Source of the DNA: Rhynchosporium graminicola | Taxonomy: Eukaryota; Ascomycota; Leotiomycetes; Helotiales; Ploettnerulaceae | Length of the DNA stretch: 64,000 nucleotides | Direction of reading: 5' to 3' | Assembly (NCBI GenBank): GCA_900074885.1 | Contig: FJUW01000004.1 | Location: 1,836,933-1,900,932 of the forward strand | Shown: in pieces, positions 1 to 9,977 of the stretch | How positions within the stretch are numbered: the stretch's first letter is position 1 | Layout: the number at the start of each line of letters is the position of its first letter | The notes under the pieces: model-generated | The model's database searches: none | Seen by the model: the letters and a program-made list of their open reading frames with translations, nothing else | What the model was told of the DNA's origin: nothing | Made by a program: the position numbers and the translations under genes

Positions 1-41
1 AATTCTCTTTAATCAATACACGGCTGATGGAGCGGATAGTA

Positions 42-125
42 CAGTAGGGTGCAAAAAGTTTGAACACCCCCCCTAGTAAGCCAAGGGGTACTTACCCGAT
101 TTAGACGTGTTTACCTCGCTGCTTT
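42..125 (+). repeat. left terminal inverted repeat of the Tc1-type element
   Basis: It matches the reverse complement of 1256-1339 over 84 bp with a single G/A difference near 108. It starts directly after the TA target dinucleotide. A run of seven C lies inside it. Confidence 0.93.
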
Positions 126-174
126 TCGAGACTTCTTCTACTGAAAACACTACGTGTTTTGAAGGTATTCAGAA

Positions 175-1230
175 ATGCCTCGGAAGGAGCTTTCTTCTCA
201 GATGCGCTCTCGTATCTGCGAGCTTCACTCTATTAGCTAGAGTGCTCCTCGAATATATCAAAAACACCCTGATATTCCAATTTCTACTATTCGTACGACT
301 ATTCGAAGGCAAGTAACACGAGACGAGAATTAAGCTTCGAAACCACGTTTAGGTAGGCCTCGAGCCTTAACTGAAGAATAACGCGATTATATATACGATA
401 TTATAAATCACTCGAACCCTTATATTAAAATACGAGACTTACTCCGAGAAGTAAATAACGATTATAAGAAGCGGTATATATAAGGTCTTCTTCGCTCGAT
501 GAATAAGAGGAAGTAGCTTCAAAAGAAGCGACCTTTTATTACTCCGGTATACGCAGAAGCTCGTCTCGAGTAGGCAATTCGGTATTAGGTATATACACTT
601 AACGATTAGATACGTATTTCGTAGTCTAACAAGTATATAGTTGAACGAGGAGTAGGAGTTAAACCTATTTAGACCTTTATACGCCCTCGAGATCAAATTC
701 GAGAAGGAGATATATAACCGGTTCGATACTCAGGGAAAGGAGTAAAGAAGATACTTTAGGCTATATTTAGCTATAATCGGAGGACGGGTTTAATACCTCT
801 CGATAGAGATCCTCTTACTACTCGTGGAGAGATTACTTAATAAGTTATAAAGAACATATATAAGGCGTTTCTACTAGATATAAAAGTCGAAGGAGGAGAG
901 TTTATATACGATAGCGCAGGTCTATACCGAGGGAATATTATTAAAGAGATACTTCGGGAAATAAATATTCGAGTTATAAGCTAGCCTCAATACTCTCCTG
1001 ACTTAAATCCGATCGAAAACCTCTAAGCTTTAATAAAAGCAGAGCTTTATCGACTATACCCTGAGCTCGAGAATACTCCTAATACTAACGATACACTTAA
1101 TACTTTAGTCCGAGGAGCATAAGAGGCGTAGCACGCAATTGATAATAGAATTCTATATAGATTAGCTACTACTATAGACTATCGAGTATAATCTGTAATT
1201 AAGGCTAAAGGGTAGTATACGAAGTATTAG
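175..1230 (+). pseudogene. Tc1/mariner transposase, RIP-degraded
   Basis: From ATG 175 one frame of 352 codons runs to 1230 with no length change, but it carries many internal TAG stops. Readable parts match Tc1 transposases: an N-terminal helix-turn-helix region (KELSSQMRSRICELHS, then HPDIPISTIRTTIRR), an acidic motif (DSAGLYRG) near 911-934, and the signature YSPDLNPIENL near 988-1023. The spacing from that Asp to the Glu in IEN is 34 residues, i.e. DD34E. The first catalytic pair appears as SNK near 620-630, where Tc1 proteins normally have DE; both changes fit G-to-A transitions. No frameshift is visible. The cause is therefore point mutation of RIP type, and the protein cannot be made. 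Confidence 0.9.
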
Positions 1231-1255
1231 ATATTCAATTGATTTATTTACCTTC

Positions 1256-1339
1256 AAAGCAGCGAGGTAAATACGTCTAAATCGGGTAAGTACCCCTTGG
1301 CTTACTAGGGGGGGTGTTCAAACTTTTTGCACCCTACTG
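1256..1339 (-). repeat. right terminal inverted repeat of the Tc1-type element
   Basis: Reverse complement of 42-125 with one mismatch; followed by the TA duplication at 1340-1341. Confidence 0.93.
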
Positions 1340-1341
1340 TA

Positions 1342-2680
1342 ACAGGAAGCGGAAGGGGGAAGAGGGAGATGCGAGTTGGGCCAAAGAAATGTAAGGGATG
1401 AGATGTGGCAACAGATTCGCATTCATCACCTTCTTGAGGCGCAAGCAGTGCCACGAACATAGCTATGGGATCGTATGCATCGACGTACATATGCTAGGTA
1501 GTCCTTCGTTCTCGGTATGCACCTGTCCAGAGGATTAAGAGCCATAATTTGTTGTGAACACGTTTCGGATCCCAACGTTGGGAGTCTGGGGCGTGGACCT
1601 TCTTTTTTATCCTTTTATTACTCCTTCCATCTGTCACCGGCTTCGACGTCCATAGCAAGTCCATGGCTCTCTATTTTCTGCGAGTATATAGCCACATCCA
1701 TAGAGCATCCCGTCACATAGTCCTTCATCCCTTACTACTCTCCAAACATTTGGTGTTAGCTTCTGGTAGCATTTAATGAACCGATATTTCTGCATTTGAA
1801 GGCTCTGCAAGCACCCACGTTGAGATGAATCTGAATTTGTTGGGGCAGTGTAATACATACGTAAGGTATACATTTAGACTAAATAAGGCTGTCATGAAAA
1901 GTACCCGTTTGATGTAGCTTAGCATGAATTCTTCCTCCAGCAGCATAGTGTCGTATTTGCCTTTTCTATGCTATGAAATGATACTCTAGATTACGTGACG
2001 TGAAAATTTTTCTCTACATTTAGTATAAGGCAACGCTCGACAAATAAAGCGTGCTTCTGGAATTACTTTCCAAGAGAGGATATTAATTTGGTCCAGTGGA
2101 TTCGTTTCGCGATTATCTTGAGGAATGTCAGTTTCGATCTAGTTGATGGAAACTTAGTATAGATTTCATATGCGTAGTTCTAGTCGAGCCTCGCTTTTAT
2201 CTCTAGATATTTTCCGAGGGGGTGAACGTGTTGTATGAGCCTTACGCCTAGAGTGAAATTGTGATCTATTTAACTGTCTTAGTGAAGTGTATAAAACCAC
2301 AAGATGAACTTGATTGAGGTGTTTCTTCACTGGTCTGACGTTCTCCGAAAAAGACACACTTTTCATCCGGCATGGCTATGATGAGTTTCCTGAGGGAAAA
2401 GTTAGGTACAATTGTGAGCTTGTATGTGTAGCAACCTGTATCTGTGAATATTACTGGTTAATCATCATCGTCGATATGATACTGTTCGAAGTTGATGTTC
2501 ATCATGGATATATCTCGAGCTACTTCTCCTATATATCCGACATATTAGATTGCAGCTTTGACCTCCATCTCCCAATTCTAGACATCCAATCCGCCTTCTG
2601 CAAAAGCCCAAGTAATGCACAATATTTCCAGCAGACACGCTCCTAACGCCATAAATACTCACCGAACTCCAAGTTAACGC
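1342..2680. other. intergenic, no supported gene
   Basis: Unique-looking moderately AT-rich DNA. ORFs here (for example 2314-2646 plus and 2465-2662 minus) overlap each other on opposite strands, lack domain-like composition, and have no splice-supported neighbours. I see no repeats or RNA genes. Confidence 0.5.
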
Positions 2681-3283
2681 TTAGAATACATAATAAGAAG
2701 CCATCGGCAACGGCGGCCCAACATAAATACACCCACAACACCACTCACCACCCGCATCACCCTTTGCTTCCCTTGATTCCCTCTGCTCGATATCATACTG
2801 CTCACAAGCATCCAAATCAGTACCCACCCTGCCAGCCATAGGATCTCGTTGTCTCCTTACGGTCGTAAAGTGATTTCTCTGTGATGCCGAAGCAGAAATC
2901 CAGTTCAAAGGGTTCCAGGCTGCCCAGGTAGTCAGACCGGAGTCCGGCTGAGCCTTGGGTGTGGGCGATATGGTGGTAGATGATGAAGTTACGGGGGCTC
3001 GTGGTGTATATTTTGGGAGTTCATGGAGGGAAGGCTGGGAAGTGGTTGATGGAGTTGGCGAGGGTGATCGTTTATACGATGGGGGTGGAGGAGGGAGATC
3101 TGGGAGTGGATGGGACCCTAGTGGGGATTGCTGGAAATGGAGTGTGAATGGTTTGTAGACTGGTGGTGGTGATGGGTTTTGAGGTGGTTGAGATGTCATT
3201 GCAAAAGGAAAGACAGGGAAAGCTAATAAATATCTCGTCTTCTGGTCCAATTTGCTGCTGCTGTTGTTGTTATTGTTCGGCAT
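2681..3283 (-). CDS. hypothetical proline/serine-rich protein
   Basis: A 200-codon minus-strand ORF. A more natural start may be the internal ATG at about 3199 (MTSQPPQNPSPPP), giving about 172 residues, since the first 28 codons are an Asn/Ser-rich run coming from trinucleotide repeats. The first two thirds are low-complexity Pro/Ser/Thr (a poly-proline stretch LPPPPPSYK, many SP/TP sites), suggesting a disordered protein. The last third is less biased (TTWAAWNPLNWISASASQ) and ends in a Cys-containing tail (WCCGCIYVG). No signal peptide or transmembrane segment is seen. No family is recognised. The shadow ORF on the plus strand at 2955-3158 is glycine-rich and is the complement of the proline run. 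An upstream exon between 3300 and 3560 on the same strand is possible but unproven. Confidence 0.45.
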   Translation of the reverse strand: MPNNNNNSSSKLDQKTRYLLAFPVFPFAMTSQPPQNPSPPPVYKPFTLHFQQSPLGSHPLPDLPPPPPSYKRSPSPTPSTTSQPSLHELPKYTPRAPVTSSSTTISPTPKAQPDSGLTTWAAWNPLNWISASASQRNHFTTVRRQRDPMAGRVGTDLDACEQYDIEQRESREAKGDAGGEWCCGCIYVGPPLPMASYYVF

Positions 3284-5100
3284 ATAGTTCTTTTATTGTT
3301 CGACCTCTATCGGGTATGATGCCTGTATTGTCAAGGGGAACTACGCGCAACCAGGTGCTGCTGTTGTTCTCGTTGATGTTCTGGACCTGTTATGGGAGCT
3401 TCTGGGCTTGAAGGTGCGAATGTCATTGATGTTTTTGCTGCTGGATTTCGTAATTTGATGGCTAAAAGACTACGAATAATTGTTGTCAAAGGAAGGAACG
3501 AAGCAAATGATGAACAACTAGGCATCTTCAGGATCCCGACTATAAATCCCGTTTCGCGAGGCACAAATTAAAGGTACTGTACATAAAGTACAAGAACGTG
3601 AACCGTGCAGATCAAACGTACAGCACACAATACAAAACCCCAGTGACCACGGTGGCTGGCTCAATAGTCGCGATATTCTCACATCGTAAAAGCAATGCGC
3701 TGGCACCATCGGTCGTGTCTGGCATTTTCTCACGCCAGAGTTGTCAGCGTAGTAGGAATACCCGTGATAGAAGTGACTAAGCCTTTCGACAAGCGAGGGG
3801 ATGCTTGTTTCAGGCCTCTCTCTTATATGAGAATACAATCATGTTGAGTCTCTGTGAAACTTCTGTCTTCTTGTCCAGAACTTTAGTTAAGATTCCATAG
3901 CCTTACGATGTTTCGGAGAGGAGCAAAGCAGGGTGGAGGAGAACGCTGTGAGCCTTGTGCTGTAAGCAGATGTGATGCCCTCAGAATCTACGTTGTGCAG
4001 GACTTTGAAGGTAATAGTTCTGTTCTGATGAAGAGGCACGATGAAAGACTGATGCTTTCTCCCCCAAGTTTAAACGTTAAATCTTACGCCCTTACTGCAG
4101 CTGAGCTTTTTAACGTTTGAACCAGGGAGGGGATAGAACGTCAAAAATTTAGGATATAGTTTGGGGTCGTGGTGCAAAAGTCGGTCTGCAAACATAATTT
4201 ATAATTTCGTTTCATTATTAATAAAGCAGACTTCATCGTATTGACTCAGGTAAGGTGCTTAGTACTAGCAGTTCAGCCTCGTTTTCTGACTGTTCATATC
4301 AGCAGGATTCTAACTTGAGTTTATCTGCCAAGGCGAATAGCACAAGATAACAATTCCTGGAAGTAACAGATTACGACGATAAACTAGTGCCGTGGAAAAT
4401 GGGACATACAGGTACATTATCCACGTTACTCTTACGCATTTTGATAACTTTTCTGTACTGGTGATGTTTTCCTCGGTAAAATGCCAGCACTCGGGAACTT
4501 ACCTGAGTTGGAGCGATAGACTTATGATGAAGTATGAAACAGAAGTCTGGCTGACGAGCTGAGGAGCCCGGCCACGACTTAGTTTCCTGGCACTGAAGAT
4601 GAAGAGTTTGAAAGCCCAGGTACTCCTTGTGAAATGGGATTACATTGAGAATGATGAGAGAGAAAGTGTGTCGTCGAGAATTGGAAACGTTTCCAAACTC
4701 TGCTCTCGAGCCCAAAGATGCCACTCACGGTCAGGCAGCAAACTTCTTCGTCGGCTACGATGCAGACTTCCCCCCCGCGTATTGGAAACAAACTTGGAAA
4801 CCGAAGCTCTTGATAAAAACCTATTTTGGTATTCATATCGGCAAGGCAGTCCTGTCAGAAATCGGGACGGTGATGGGATATGCAAGCCCGGAACGTACAG
4901 TATCATCGCGCTTAGACTCTTGGGACGCCGACTTGTTGTCTGATTGTAGCCGCCAGGAGCATGAGGGTCCACGACTTCATCTATTTGCGTGCTGCGGGGT
5001 TCGTAGTACGAGTCAGCAGCGTCACTTCGATTATCTTGACGTGCATCCACCCCGCATTGCCGGGTTTTTGAGCGATGAGCCAATGAGTAGATGCAGTTAA
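3284..5100. other. mostly intergenic; possible upstream exons of the cysteine-rich ORF
   Basis: Several overlapping ORFs on both strands, none with a recognisable domain. A plus-strand open frame at 4645-5100 is in the same frame as the Cys-rich exon that follows, separated only by a TAA at 5098, so it could be an earlier exon if an intron removes that stop. I could not find a convincing donor/acceptor pair. Nothing else is supported. Confidence 0.35.
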
Positions 5101-5406
5101 AGACTATCCATCACCCGAGACGTTGGAAATGGCTTCATGTTTGTCTCCTTTGAGCAACGACATAATGACAACCTTAAGCATATTAGTGCGCAGGCACTGC
5201 AGATTCTGGAAAAAAATGATGCCTGTACAGATAATCTCGACCCGGACACAAGGCGAAGCTGTAAAGAGAACTGTTTCGGCCCCGGTGCCTGTGCAACGAT
5301 GCTGGAAGACACCAGACGAGACACTGACACTGCCGCATGCAAGCGAAGAGCCATGGCCATGTTTGAGGCATGGTTCATGGGTATATGTATGCGCAAGGAG
5401 AGTTGA
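5101..5406 (+). CDS. cysteine-rich hypothetical protein, probable terminal exon
   Basis: An open frame running from just after a TAA at 5098 to a TGA at 5404-5406; the first internal ATG is at 5137 (89 residues). The C-terminal half has six cysteines in a compact pattern (DACTDN, RSCKENCFGPGACA, AACKRR, GICMRKES), with regular charged helical segments between (FEQRHNDNLKHISAQAL). That composition is protein-like, whereas the opposite strand gives an implausible Leu/Ser/Cys-rich product. It looks like the last exon of a small, possibly secreted, cysteine-rich protein, but no signal peptide lies in the same frame upstream. The true start and 5' exons are unresolved. No family is recognised. Confidence 0.4.
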   Translation, partial: RLSITRDVGNGFMFVSFEQRHNDNLKHISAQALQILEKNDACTDNLDPDTRRSCKENCFGPGACATMLEDTRRDTDTAACKRRAMAMFEAWFMGICMRKES

Positions 5407-8381
5407 GCCGTAACAAGATGGCGACGATCTGACGTTTCGCTAGCTGAGGATGAAGCTCCTCGGATGGACTTTGGTTGGCATCTGATGACGTCTGGAGTCT
5501 GGACGTCTGCTGTAGAATAATGTCGTGACTCGCGAGTCGTGACGGCTGAGGATACCTAGTTGAGTCCGTGGCCAGCCGGTGCTGTAGGAGGATGGGAGTA
5601 TATCTTGGTAAATGCACTACCATATGGGGGCCGTCAATGTGCTGAGACGCACTGAATTCGTTTTTGGGGCGAGCAGAATTTAGTCTTTCGCAACTACAAG
5701 CGAACCTGGCTGGACGAAAAATGATATTTTGATTCGCTAATATCACATGACGTCGGCCCCCACATGGCTAAGCTTGTTATTTCTAGCGGTGTTCTGAGTG
5801 TTGCTAGCCTACTCGAAACAATCTACCCCATCAGCTTTTGTTCCTTCGCTCCTTGTGCTCGTCAACACCCACAAAGTTGCATCCAATGTTTTGCTGTACC
5901 CAGATCCTTCTCGGACCTCATCCTAGCACTTTCCAATACTGCAACAGTACAAGGTACAAATGCTAAACTGCTTCCCGATCAAGTGCACGAGCGTGCCGCG
6001 GGAAGATAACCCACAGACATCCAATCAATAGTTGATGTAATAATTACCGGGATTCAAATCGATAAGGATCTGAGATTGCCACTCTACTGTACAGTATACC
6101 AAGTACGGAGATTGATTCGGATGGTTTATGGCGCTTGGCAATATGTTATTTTGGGTCCGTTTAGCCCGCCCGGTGCCCTGTCGCCGTTGGACTGGCGGTG
6201 AGCTTCAGGGGCTTGCTTGAAAGGGCCTGATTGTGGGCATCTTTAAACGGTTCGCTTTGGTTATTCTGTTTTGGTTTGAGGCTGTCGCTCCTTTGATTGC
6301 AATTCCGAGACCTTTGTTTTCTTGTTTCGCGCGCCCTGCTTGACCTGATTCACCTGCTAGGTTCTAGCAGGGCCGCGTTGACTTGCCCGAAGAGATTGCC
6401 CCGAAGAGACTGCCAGGCAGGAAGAAATTTCAGAAAGATTTTGGGCTTACGCAGTACACACCATATCAAAATGGCTGAGGTAGCACAAGGCACATAGAGA
6501 CGTGTCCAGCCTGTTCCATGAAGTTAGAAGTATTCCTGAATGGTCTTATGCAAGATGATTTAAGTATTACGGGGGCAGAAGATTAATGCAGCTCGTGCAC
6601 CGAGGCTGTGACCTTCAAGTGGACTGCATACTTCACGTAGTGCTATCCGCTGACAGAGGTCTGGCTGGTATGGATGAGTTGTTCAAAGCCCTCTGTCATA
6701 AAAGCTAATCTGGTATCGGCATGGGGTCGGAGCACTTGACGGTATTCAGCCGATTGTCACGTAGCTACCTTACCACCCCCACTTACGTATACTTTTTCTG
6801 TTCTGCATTGCAGATGCATCTTCTGGGAATTTAATTCGCCTTGAGTTTTGTATCCTTGTATTCTGGCAGCCATGGACGAATTTCAGGGCGCCACCATCAC
6901 CCTAAGCTGCATCGATCTCAGCGAATGAAGTCGGAGCTCGAGCACAAAGAACAGCCTCACGCACTGGATTAATCATCAATTGGCTCTTAGCATGAAATCC
7001 CCATCAGGCGCAGCGAGGGACAAGGATGGCTTGGCTCATATATGGAACAGGGGCAAATGCTTCTGCGCCCTGTTGATTCGTTGACCCTGCTGGCATCGGC
7101 TTCCATGGCTCCCTCTGGAAGACACAGTCGGAGATTGGCCACACTGTTTCGCGGCGATCCTGCTTTCGCATCCTCGTGTGCTGTGATTGGGGTAACTCCC
7201 TGCAGTATGCAATTCCCTTTCCATGCACGCCATGGCTGTTAAGTCTTAAGTCATGGCCTCGATCAGCGGATGTTGAGAGAACTCTGGGATGATGGCTCAG
7301 TGTGGATATACTTCGTGAGAATATTATTGGAAGCATCTGACGCCGTTACATCCGAGTCTCATAAGACCAATCAAGATGCGACAACTGCTGGGCAAAATAT
7401 GAGCTGGTCGCCACGACGAAAGAAGCAGCACCAAATGCGTAAGAGCACACGGCCTTAATCTGTGAGTGATCGGTGGTGGCCTGTCTCAGATGCCTGAAGT
7501 CTGACAACCAAAATTCATGCAACCACCAGCCCGCCGACGGGCGCTTTGCCCTTGCCTCGCCTCGCCTTGTACAGAGCAAACAGCAGGGGGCTGGGTTGGA
7601 ACAGCCACTCATTTGACACTCGACTTCGTCTGTCGAATCATCTCACGGACTCACAGTGGTATGGCCTGCACTCTACTGTACGGAGAGTAATCCTTACAGG
7701 AGGACACGCCCGCCTGCCTGCATTACGACGAGTATTGACCAGCTCTGCCAATCACAGCACAGACGGGAATAACCAGCCAGGCACCTCCAACCTTTCTCAA
7801 TCGGACGCTATGGGGGGGAAATCACTACTTCATAGGAGTTCATCTAGTACTAGTGGAGTCCTGCTAGCGGTAGCGCTCCTTATACCCTATCAAAGCTAAA
7901 TTTTACTAACATTAGTGCGCACTCGAGTACTTTTTTCGGTCCTGTATAGTATGGACCAGGATTCGAGAATACTAGCGCATGCCAAACGTAAAGAAGGTAT
8001 GGATCCGCTGTCCACAAGCCTGTGCCTGCTCGTGAGATGCGACACTATTCTACTCGTATCGCCTTACTGTTTCTCGTCATAATCGATTACTCCCCGTCGC
8101 TTCAAGCTTAACTTTCCCCTCAACACCTCTTGACGACTAACCATACGACCATCGAAACGGCACTACACCCACCTCGCCGTCGCTTCTTCTTAGACCTCAC
8201 TTTTACGACTTACCTATACCCAGTTTTAATCTACTCCACTAGATCTTCTTCCACCGAGCCATCACCAGGATTCAGACCATCATCGAAGAAGGCCACTTTC
8301 TTTTCTTTACTGTTGATCCAAGTCAGATCCAAAGGATCTCAACTTCCTCAAGATATCCAAGAATCAAATTTCTTGTTTGCC
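5407..8381. other. intergenic and leader region upstream of the kinase gene
   Basis: About 3 kb with no convincing gene. ORFs at 7036-7336, 7346-7612 and 7546-7899 overlap on opposite strands and lack domain signals. 8040-8380 is pyrimidine-rich and is probably promoter and 5' UTR of the kinase: the open frame continues upstream of the kinase ATG to 8130 but contains no ATG there, and its sequence is not conserved-looking. Confidence 0.45.
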
Positions 8382-9977
8382 ATGCATACTACAATCTATG
8401 GTTTACCTTCACCACCACAATCACCGCAACCAAGCCAACAAGTTCCATGGTGCCCATCCACACCTGAATCGAGGATAGGTTTAGTACTCGGACATACTTT
8501 GGAGTTGGTACGGATCCTTGGGACGGGCGCATATGGAGTTGTTTACCTGGCCATTGACCACTCTACCGGAATCAGCTATGCCGTGAAGGCTTTGAGCAAA
8601 ACCAATGCCAATGGCGAACCTTTGGACACAAGACAGCGGAAATTCCAAGCAGAGGAAATCCAGTACCATTATATGGCATCAGCACATCCTAACGTAGTGT
8701 CCATGCACAAGATTTTAGATGATCCAGAGTGTACCTACGTTGTGCTGGAATATTGCCCCGAAGGAGATCTCTTTCTGAATATTACCGAACTGCGTACGTT
8801 CCTGGGCAATGATGCTCTTGTTCGTCACGCATTTCTTCAGATACTGAGTGCCGTGGACCACTGCCACAAACTGGGAATATACCACAGGGATCTCAAGCCA
8901 GAGAACATACTGGTTTCCCAATCAGGAACCAAAGTCCTACTTGCAGACTTCGGTCTTGCAACGACAGACGTCAGGTCCTCAGATCACGGATGCGGATCGA
9001 CCTTTTACATGAGCCCAGGTAGGCCCTCTTGTTTACTCTCAATCCCCCTGTCAGCAACTAACTGTTCACTTTTTTTTTATACAGAATGTCTGGATCAATC
9101 ATCAAGAAGTGCATCATACCGATGCGCGCCGAACGACATCTGGTCCCTTGGTGTAATTCTAGTGAACCTGACTTGTGGCCGTAATCCATGGAAACAGGCT
9201 TCTGTTGAGGACTCCACGTACAAGGCTTTCTTAAGGAACCGGAACTTCCTAAAGACCATTTTACCACTGTCTGATGAATTGAACGAGATTCTTAGTATGA
9301 TTTTTACGCCCGAACCAGAGCAAAGGATTACCATCAACGCATTGAAACAGAAGATCCTTGGATGCGTCTTCTTCTCGATCCCCAAATCCGAATCCCAGAT
9401 CCCATCACCGCCAGTGTCTCCTGTATCTTCTTCCGTGATTGAGTATGAATCATTGTCCAACGATGGATCTCTCATGTCCGAGGATGGATCGCTTACCGGA
9501 TCCTGCTCAACACTGTCCGATAACGATTCGGAATCCAGCTGCGAGTTTGAGCCCACGCCTGTACTTCAACCCCGGATTATTACTGCACCCATCACGCCTC
9601 CAACCTCTCCTCGGGACGTTGACTGTGGCTCTTTCGAGCCAAACCTAGAGGTCGAGCAACCAAAATGGTTAGGTCCATACGAGAACGCCAAACTCACAAC
9701 CAATAGCCGAGGCGCACAGTACAATGTCGAGCGGTCATCCTATAGATCCCCTGTTGCACAAATAGAATACAGCATACCTCCATCGGAACCTCAAGGACAG
9801 CCATGGAGACAGGCAGCCAAACCAAACACTTGGATCCCACAATGTGGAAATTCATACGACTACCAGCAGTTTGATCCATACCATGGTGGTTATGTTCACT
9901 CGGCATCAGCTGGCTACTCGGGCTACTCTGGCTACCCTGTCTACTGTACTCCTTACTGTGCCCCGTATGTTTGCTAG
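8382..9977 (+). CDS. Ran1/Sks1-like serine/threonine protein kinase
   Basis: Predicted exons 8382-9018 and 9085-9977 (509 residues). The 66-nt intron has donor GTAGGC, a CTAAC branch and acceptor ACAG. Kinase motifs in order: glycine loop GTGAYGVVYLA (47-57), VAIK-type lysine K69, HRDLKPEN (168-175), DFG 189-191, SPE 211-213 in place of APE, DIWSLGVILV (230-239). The spliced product gives YMSPECLD across the junction. The domain covers about 40-305, with its N-lobe almost at the protein start. The tail of about 200 residues is Ser/Pro-rich, with a Tyr/Gly/Cys-rich end (GYSGYSGYPVYC). Overall layout and the CAPNDIWSLGVIL region resemble fungal Ran1/Pat1, Ksp1 and Sks1 kinases, which link nutrient state to growth and differentiation. 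The ATG at 8382 is the first in this frame. The intron length is a multiple of three and stop-free, so an unspliced message would stay open. Confidence 0.88.
   Translation: MHTTIYGLPSPPQSPQPSQQVPWCPSTPESRIGLVLGHTLELVRILGTGAYGVVYLAIDHSTGISYAVKALSKTNANGEPLDTRQRKFQAEEIQYHYMASAHPNVVSMHKILDDPECTYVVLEYCPEGDLFLNITELRTFLGNDALVRHAFLQILSAVDHCHKLGIYHRDLKPENILVSQSGTKVLLADFGLATTDVRSSDHGCGSTFYMSPGRPSCLLSIPLSATNCSLFFYTECLDQSSRSASYRCAPNDIWSLGVILVNLTCGRNPWKQASVEDSTYKAFLRNRNFLKTILPLSDELNEILSMIFTPEPEQRITINALKQKILGCVFFSIPKSESQIPSPPVSPVSSSVIEYESLSNDGSLMSEDGSLTGSCSTLSDNDSESSCEFEPTPVLQPRIITAPITPPTSPRDVDCGSFEPNLEVEQPKWLGPYENAKLTTNSRGAQYNVERSSYRSPVAQIEYSIPPSEPQGQPWRQAAKPNTWIPQCGNSYDYQQFDPYHGGYVHSASAGYSGYSGYPVYCTPYCAPYVC

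Larger units (their letters stand above)
42..1339 (+). mobile_element. Tc1/mariner-type DNA transposon, complete but RIP-inactivated
   Basis: A 1298-bp element is bounded by near-perfect 84-bp terminal inverted repeats (42-125 and 1256-1339, one mismatch) beginning CAGTAGGGTGCAAAAAG. It is flanked by a TA dinucleotide on each side (40-41 and 1340-1341), the Tc1/mariner target duplication. Size and repeat sequence resemble the fungal impala-like branch of Tc1; that sub-family is from memory of the family, not from a search. The single internal reading frame (175-1230) still shows transposase motifs but is full of TAG stops. The interior is CpA/TpG-poor while CpG is common, the mark of RIP. The repeats are far better preserved than the interior coding region. 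Confidence 0.93.

Noticed and set aside
6040..6080. tRNA T-arm-like GGGATTCAAATC
   Set aside because: No matching acceptor stem or anticodon arm at the right spacing. The same holds for a similar word near 45328.
8130..8381. N-terminal extension of the kinase frame by 84 codons
   Set aside because: No ATG in that part; composition is leader-like. The ATG at 8382 just precedes the kinase N-lobe.
9095..9556. 153-codon minus-strand ORF over the kinase
   Set aside because: Antisense shadow of a well-supported coding exon.
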